From contig JASLFF010000057.1 in NCBI GenBank assembly GCA_030150795.1, positions 1 through 8,550 on the forward strand: a stretch of DNA of 8,550 nt, in the 5' to 3' direction. The translations under genes were made by a program, and so were the position numbers. Source of the DNA: Terriglobales bacterium. Lineage in GTDB: Bacteria > Acidobacteriota > Terriglobia > Terriglobales > Gp1-AA117. The notes under the pieces were generated by a model. That model had not been told where the DNA came from, did not search any database, and saw only the letters and a list, made by a program, of their open reading frames with translations. Numbering within the stretch: position 1 is the stretch's first letter; every line of letters starts with the position of its first letter. Shown here one piece after another: positions 5,913-8,550 of this stretch.

Positions 5913-6608
5913 ATGAAGCTGGTGAGCTTTTTAATATGGCAGAATTGGGCGCTCTTTGGACTCAATCTCGCTGTTGAGTTTCTTGTCCTGTTCTTGTCGA
6001 TCAGGAGACGCTTCTATAAAGAATTGTTCATGCTTACGATATTAGCTGGATATTTTGTTTTGATTGATACCGCTTTTATCGTGCTGGCCCTCGTTGTGAA
6101 TGTCGATTCGTTCTCAGGCAAGCTCTACTACTCAAGCATCAGTTGGGATTTCTATTGGCTGTCTCAGATCGCGGCCAGTCTCTTGATTCTCTTGCTGAGC
6201 GTTCAAATCGCTATTGACACCCTGAAACTCAACTATGTTACGGCCCTTTGGGGGATGATTTTAGCTACGTTATTCATCGTGTCTGCTGGCATCTTGATTC
6301 CAGGGCTTGTGTTAGGCAACATGCTTATCCTCATGTTAATTGGTGATGTTCTTGCAGGATTAGCTCTGCTTATTGTTGGAGCCCTGCCACGCACCAAATG
6401 GCCTCAAGGTTACCCATTGGTGGTAGCAGGAATAGCGCTCTCTGTGACGCTCCATGCCCTGTGCTCAATTGGAAGCCTATACTGGCACAGACTCACGCCA
6501 CTTTTTAATATCGGTGCGCCTGTTTCCTCACTGCTAGGGATGATTATTTTTGCCTTGGCTGTTTACCGCCATGGAGCACGAAATCCAGCCCCTATTACTG
6601 AAACGTGA
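5913..6608 (+). CDS. Seven-helix integral membrane protein of unknown function
   Basis: The 231-residue protein is almost entirely hydrophobic. Seven membrane segments can be drawn at about residues 12-30, 39-62, 79-101, 109-128, 131-158, 167-189 and 197-217, with a basic RRRFYK loop (31-36) after the first. By the positive-inside rule this puts the first loop in the cytoplasm and the N terminus outside. There is no cleaved signal, soluble domain, heme or metal motif, or known transporter signature. Small seven-helix proteins with a basic loop after helix 1 and an aromatic segment before helix 3 (here YWLSQIA at 81-87) are, from my memory, frequent orphans in acidobacterial genomes, but I cannot confirm membership. 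AAGGA six to seven bases upstream supports the start. The gene is visibly richer in A and T than metG and the CMD-like gene, partly because of its Ile/Phe/Leu content. It converges on metG with 38 bases between. Confidence 0.8.
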   Translation: MKLVSFLIWQNWALFGLNLAVEFLVLFLSIRRRFYKELFMLTILAGYFVLIDTAFIVLALVVNVDSFSGKLYYSSISWDFYWLSQIAASLLILLLSVQIAIDTLKLNYVTALWGMILATLFIVSAGILIPGLVLGNMLILMLIGDVLAGLALLIVGALPRTKWPQGYPLVVAGIALSVTLHALCSIGSLYWHRLTPLFNIGAPVSSLLGMIIFALAVYRHGARNPAPITET

Positions 6609-6646
6609 GCGACGCAAGATATACCGAAGCTGAAGCCTCCGGCACA

Positions 6647-8550
6647 CTATTTCAGTTTTGCCCCAACTGGCACGTCTTCCAGAAATCCCGCCAGCACCGG
6701 CTTGCCATCTTCTCCAACAGAAGCAGCCACGATCATGCCATTAGACTCCAGTCCACGCAGCTTGCGCGGCTGAAGATTAGCTACGATTACCACTTTGCGC
6801 CCAATGAGATCTTCCGGCTTGTAAGCCAGAGCAATCCCAGCGACCAATTGCCGGACTTCAGTCCCTATATCGACTTCCAGCCGCAGCAGCTTGTCCGCGC
6901 CTTTTACTTTTTCTGCGGCTTTCACCTGGCCGACGCGTAGCTCCACTTTCATGAAGTCGTCGATAGAAATTTTCCCATCGGCTACAGCGGCTGTAGCTTG
7001 AGCTGGTGGCGCGGCCTTTGCCGCAGGCGAAGCCTCCGTTGGACCGTGAGCAGCTTGTGTTGCGGATTGTCCTGCGCGAGCGCCTTCGCCTGCCGGAGCA
7101 GGTGTGGCTGCGGCGCCTGTGTTCGTGGAATTCTGTGAAGCGGACTGCCGCTCCTGTTCCATCTGTTGCATCCTCTCGATTGAAGTTTTGTCTGCGCGCG
7201 GAAACACGGGTTCAACTTTGCCCAGCTTGCCGCCCAGCGGAAGCTGCGCCCACTTAAGTTCGCTAAGGTTGAACTTGCTGATCTCGCCTAGTCCAAGCTG
7301 TGTCCAGATTTTTGCCGTGGAATTCGGCAGCACCGGATGCACCAGCGCCGTAACAATGCGTAGCGCTTCAGCCGCTGTATAAAGTATGGTTGCCAGGCGC
7401 GACTTGTTCTCCTCACCCTCTTTTTCGGCGACAATCCACGGCTCCTCATCGACAAGGTATTTGTTGACTGCGCCGATCAGAGACCAAGCGGATTCAATCG
7501 CGCGAGAGAATTGATAGTCGTCAAAGAGTTGACCGAACTCCTGGATCACCGCGAGCGCATGCTCTTTGATCACGCCATCAGTATCCTTGCGCGCCACCGT
7601 GGGTGAAGGATACGGTACAGAACCGTTAAAGTAACGGTTGATCATAGTTAAAGTTCGGCTTGAGAGATTGCCCAGATCATTTGCCAGGTCGGAGTTGTAA
7701 CGCTGCACCAACGCGTCAAAGCTGAAAGAGCCATCCTGACCGAAAACAACTTCACGCAGCAGGAAATAACGCAGAGCGTCATTGCCCATCACGTCGATGA
7801 CAGTTTCCGCGCGCACAATATTGCCGCGCGACTTTGACATCTTGCTCTCTTCAAATAGCAGCCAGCCGTGCGCCACCACTGATTTTGGCAGCGGCAGTCC
7901 GGCAGCCAGCAGGAACGCAGGCCAGTAAACGCAATGGAATCGGATAATTTCCTTGCCGATCATGTGCACGTCGGCAGGCCAGTAGCGCTCAAATTTTTTC
8001 TGCTCTGCTTCGTCTTTCGATCCCAGTCCAATGGCGGTGCAGTAATTGCTCAGCGCGTCCAGCCACACATACATCACGTGCTTGGGATCGCCGGGGACTG
8101 GAATACCCCATTTGAAAGTGCTGCGGCTGATGGAAAGATCACGCAGGCCGCTCTTTACGAATGCAATCACTTCATTGCGGCGCGTTTCCGGACGAATGAA
8201 TCCGGGGTTCTGCTGGTAGTGCGCCAGCAACTGGTCAGCGAATGCAGAAAGCTTAAAGTAATAGTTTTCTTCGCTCACTGTCTCAGTCGGGCGGCCGCAT
8301 TCTGGGCAGGGAGCGCCGGGGCCGACCGAATCAACGTAAAGCTCGTCAAAGACACAATATTGGCCGGTGTACGTACCCTTATAGATGTGCCCATTCTCCT
8401 GGATACGCTTCCACAACTCCTGTGCGCCGGCTTTGTGGCGCGGCTCGGTGGTGCGTATGAAATCGTCATTGGAGATGTTCATCTTTTCAAACAGCGCACG
8501 GAACAGGTCGGAAACCTCGTCGGCAAACTTCTTGGGCGTCGTACCCGCGG
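6647..8550 (-). CDS. metG: Methionyl-tRNA synthetase, start beyond window edge
   Basis: This class I enzyme charges tRNA-Met with methionine. The first part, including the HIGH motif, lies beyond position 8550; reading continues in frame through the ATG at 8480-8482, which is therefore internal, and 633 residues are visible. In order: the zinc-knuckle insert (8297-8356), with C-x2-D...C-x2-C instead of four Cys; the active-site segment WLDALSNY (8042-8065); KMSKS (7829-7843), which stabilises the adenylation transition state; the helical anticodon-binding domain (about 7280-7720); an Ala/Pro/Gln-rich linker (about 6974-7147); and a C-terminal Trbp111-type OB-fold tRNA-binding domain (about 6650-6970, with MKVELRVGQV and NLQPRKLRGLESNGMI). 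In other bacteria this last domain makes the enzyme a dimer and aids tRNA binding. It ends at TAG, 38 bases from the converging membrane-protein gene, with no clear terminator between them. Confidence 0.97.
   Translation of the reverse strand, partial: AGTTPKKFADEVSDLFRALFEKMNISNDDFIRTTEPRHKAGAQELWKRIQENGHIYKGTYTGQYCVFDELYVDSVGPGAPCPECGRPTETVSEENYYFKLSAFADQLLAHYQQNPGFIRPETRRNEVIAFVKSGLRDLSISRSTFKWGIPVPGDPKHVMYVWLDALSNYCTAIGLGSKDEAEQKKFERYWPADVHMIGKEIIRFHCVYWPAFLLAAGLPLPKSVVAHGWLLFEESKMSKSRGNIVRAETVIDVMGNDALRYFLLREVVFGQDGSFSFDALVQRYNSDLANDLGNLSSRTLTMINRYFNGSVPYPSPTVARKDTDGVIKEHALAVIQEFGQLFDDYQFSRAIESAWSLIGAVNKYLVDEEPWIVAEKEGEENKSRLATILYTAAEALRIVTALVHPVLPNSTAKIWTQLGLGEISKFNLSELKWAQLPLGGKLGKVEPVFPRADKTSIERMQQMEQERQSASQNSTNTGAAATPAPAGEGARAGQSATQAAHGPTEASPAAKAAPPAQATAAVADGKISIDDFMKVELRVGQVKAAEKVKGADKLLRLEVDIGTEVRQLVAGIALAYKPEDLIGRKVVIVANLQPRKLRGLESNGMIVAASVGEDGKPVLAGFLEDVPVGAKLK

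Noticed and set aside
6605..6940. A 111-codon + strand frame overlapping the end of the membrane-protein gene
   Set aside because: It lies antisense to the conserved tRNA-binding domain of MetRS and shows no family features.
8480..8482. ATG at 8480-8482 as the start of metG
   Set aside because: The frame continues upstream to the window edge with MetRS-like sequence (KKFADEVSDLFRALFEK), and the HIGH motif must lie further upstream, so this Met is internal.
1..8550. Mobile element, CRISPR array, tRNA, rRNA or defence system
   Set aside because: No transposase, integrase, regularly spaced repeats, cloverleaf or known defence gene was seen on either strand.

Overview
The window looks like chromosomal DNA from an acidobacterium, probably of the class Terriglobia. 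This is an inference from gene content: a secreted DUF2911/TPR protein, a bacterial GH47 mannosidase, a Tat-exported carboxymuconolactone-decarboxylase-like protein, a seven-helix orphan membrane protein and a methionyl-tRNA synthetase with a C-terminal tRNA-binding domain. The DNA is moderately GC-rich. There is no transposase, phage gene, CRISPR array, tRNA or rRNA. Most of it is ordinary accessory and housekeeping DNA with short intergenic gaps, none over 300 bases.

Layout. Positions 1-182 hold no convincing gene but contain a long, nested hairpin followed by six T residues on the + strand. This is best read as the terminator of a gene lying to the left of the window, or as a structured RNA. 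Then come four genes on the minus strand, listed right to left in the order of transcription: an OsmC-type peroxidase (3415-3840), a secreted DUF2911 protein with a TPR-like tail (2247-3311), a DUF1203 protein (1666-2157) and a secreted GH47 alpha-1,2-mannosidase (183-1565). From 3841 to 4065 lies a divergent promoter region. Three genes on the + strand follow: a GH18-like glycosidase with an intact DxDxE motif (4066-4941), a Tat-signal protein with a CMD/AhpD-like fold (5043-5738) and a seven-helix membrane protein of unknown function (5913-6608). The last gene, metG (6647 to beyond 8550, minus strand), converges on the membrane-protein gene and is cut by the right edge.

How they may work together. 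No tight operon is evident: gaps between neighbours are about 90-175 bases and every gene has its own ribosome-binding site. The GH47 and GH18-like enzymes could both act on eukaryotic or fungal glycans (alpha-1,2-mannose trimming and GlcNAc-GlcNAc cleavage), but they are on opposite strands and only GH47 carries a signal peptide, so a shared pathway is speculative. I did not find a clear new multi-gene system. The most unusual items are the structured element at 33-120, the GH18-like protein without an export signal, the MetRS zinc knuckle with Asp in place of Cys, and the AT-richer orphan membrane protein.
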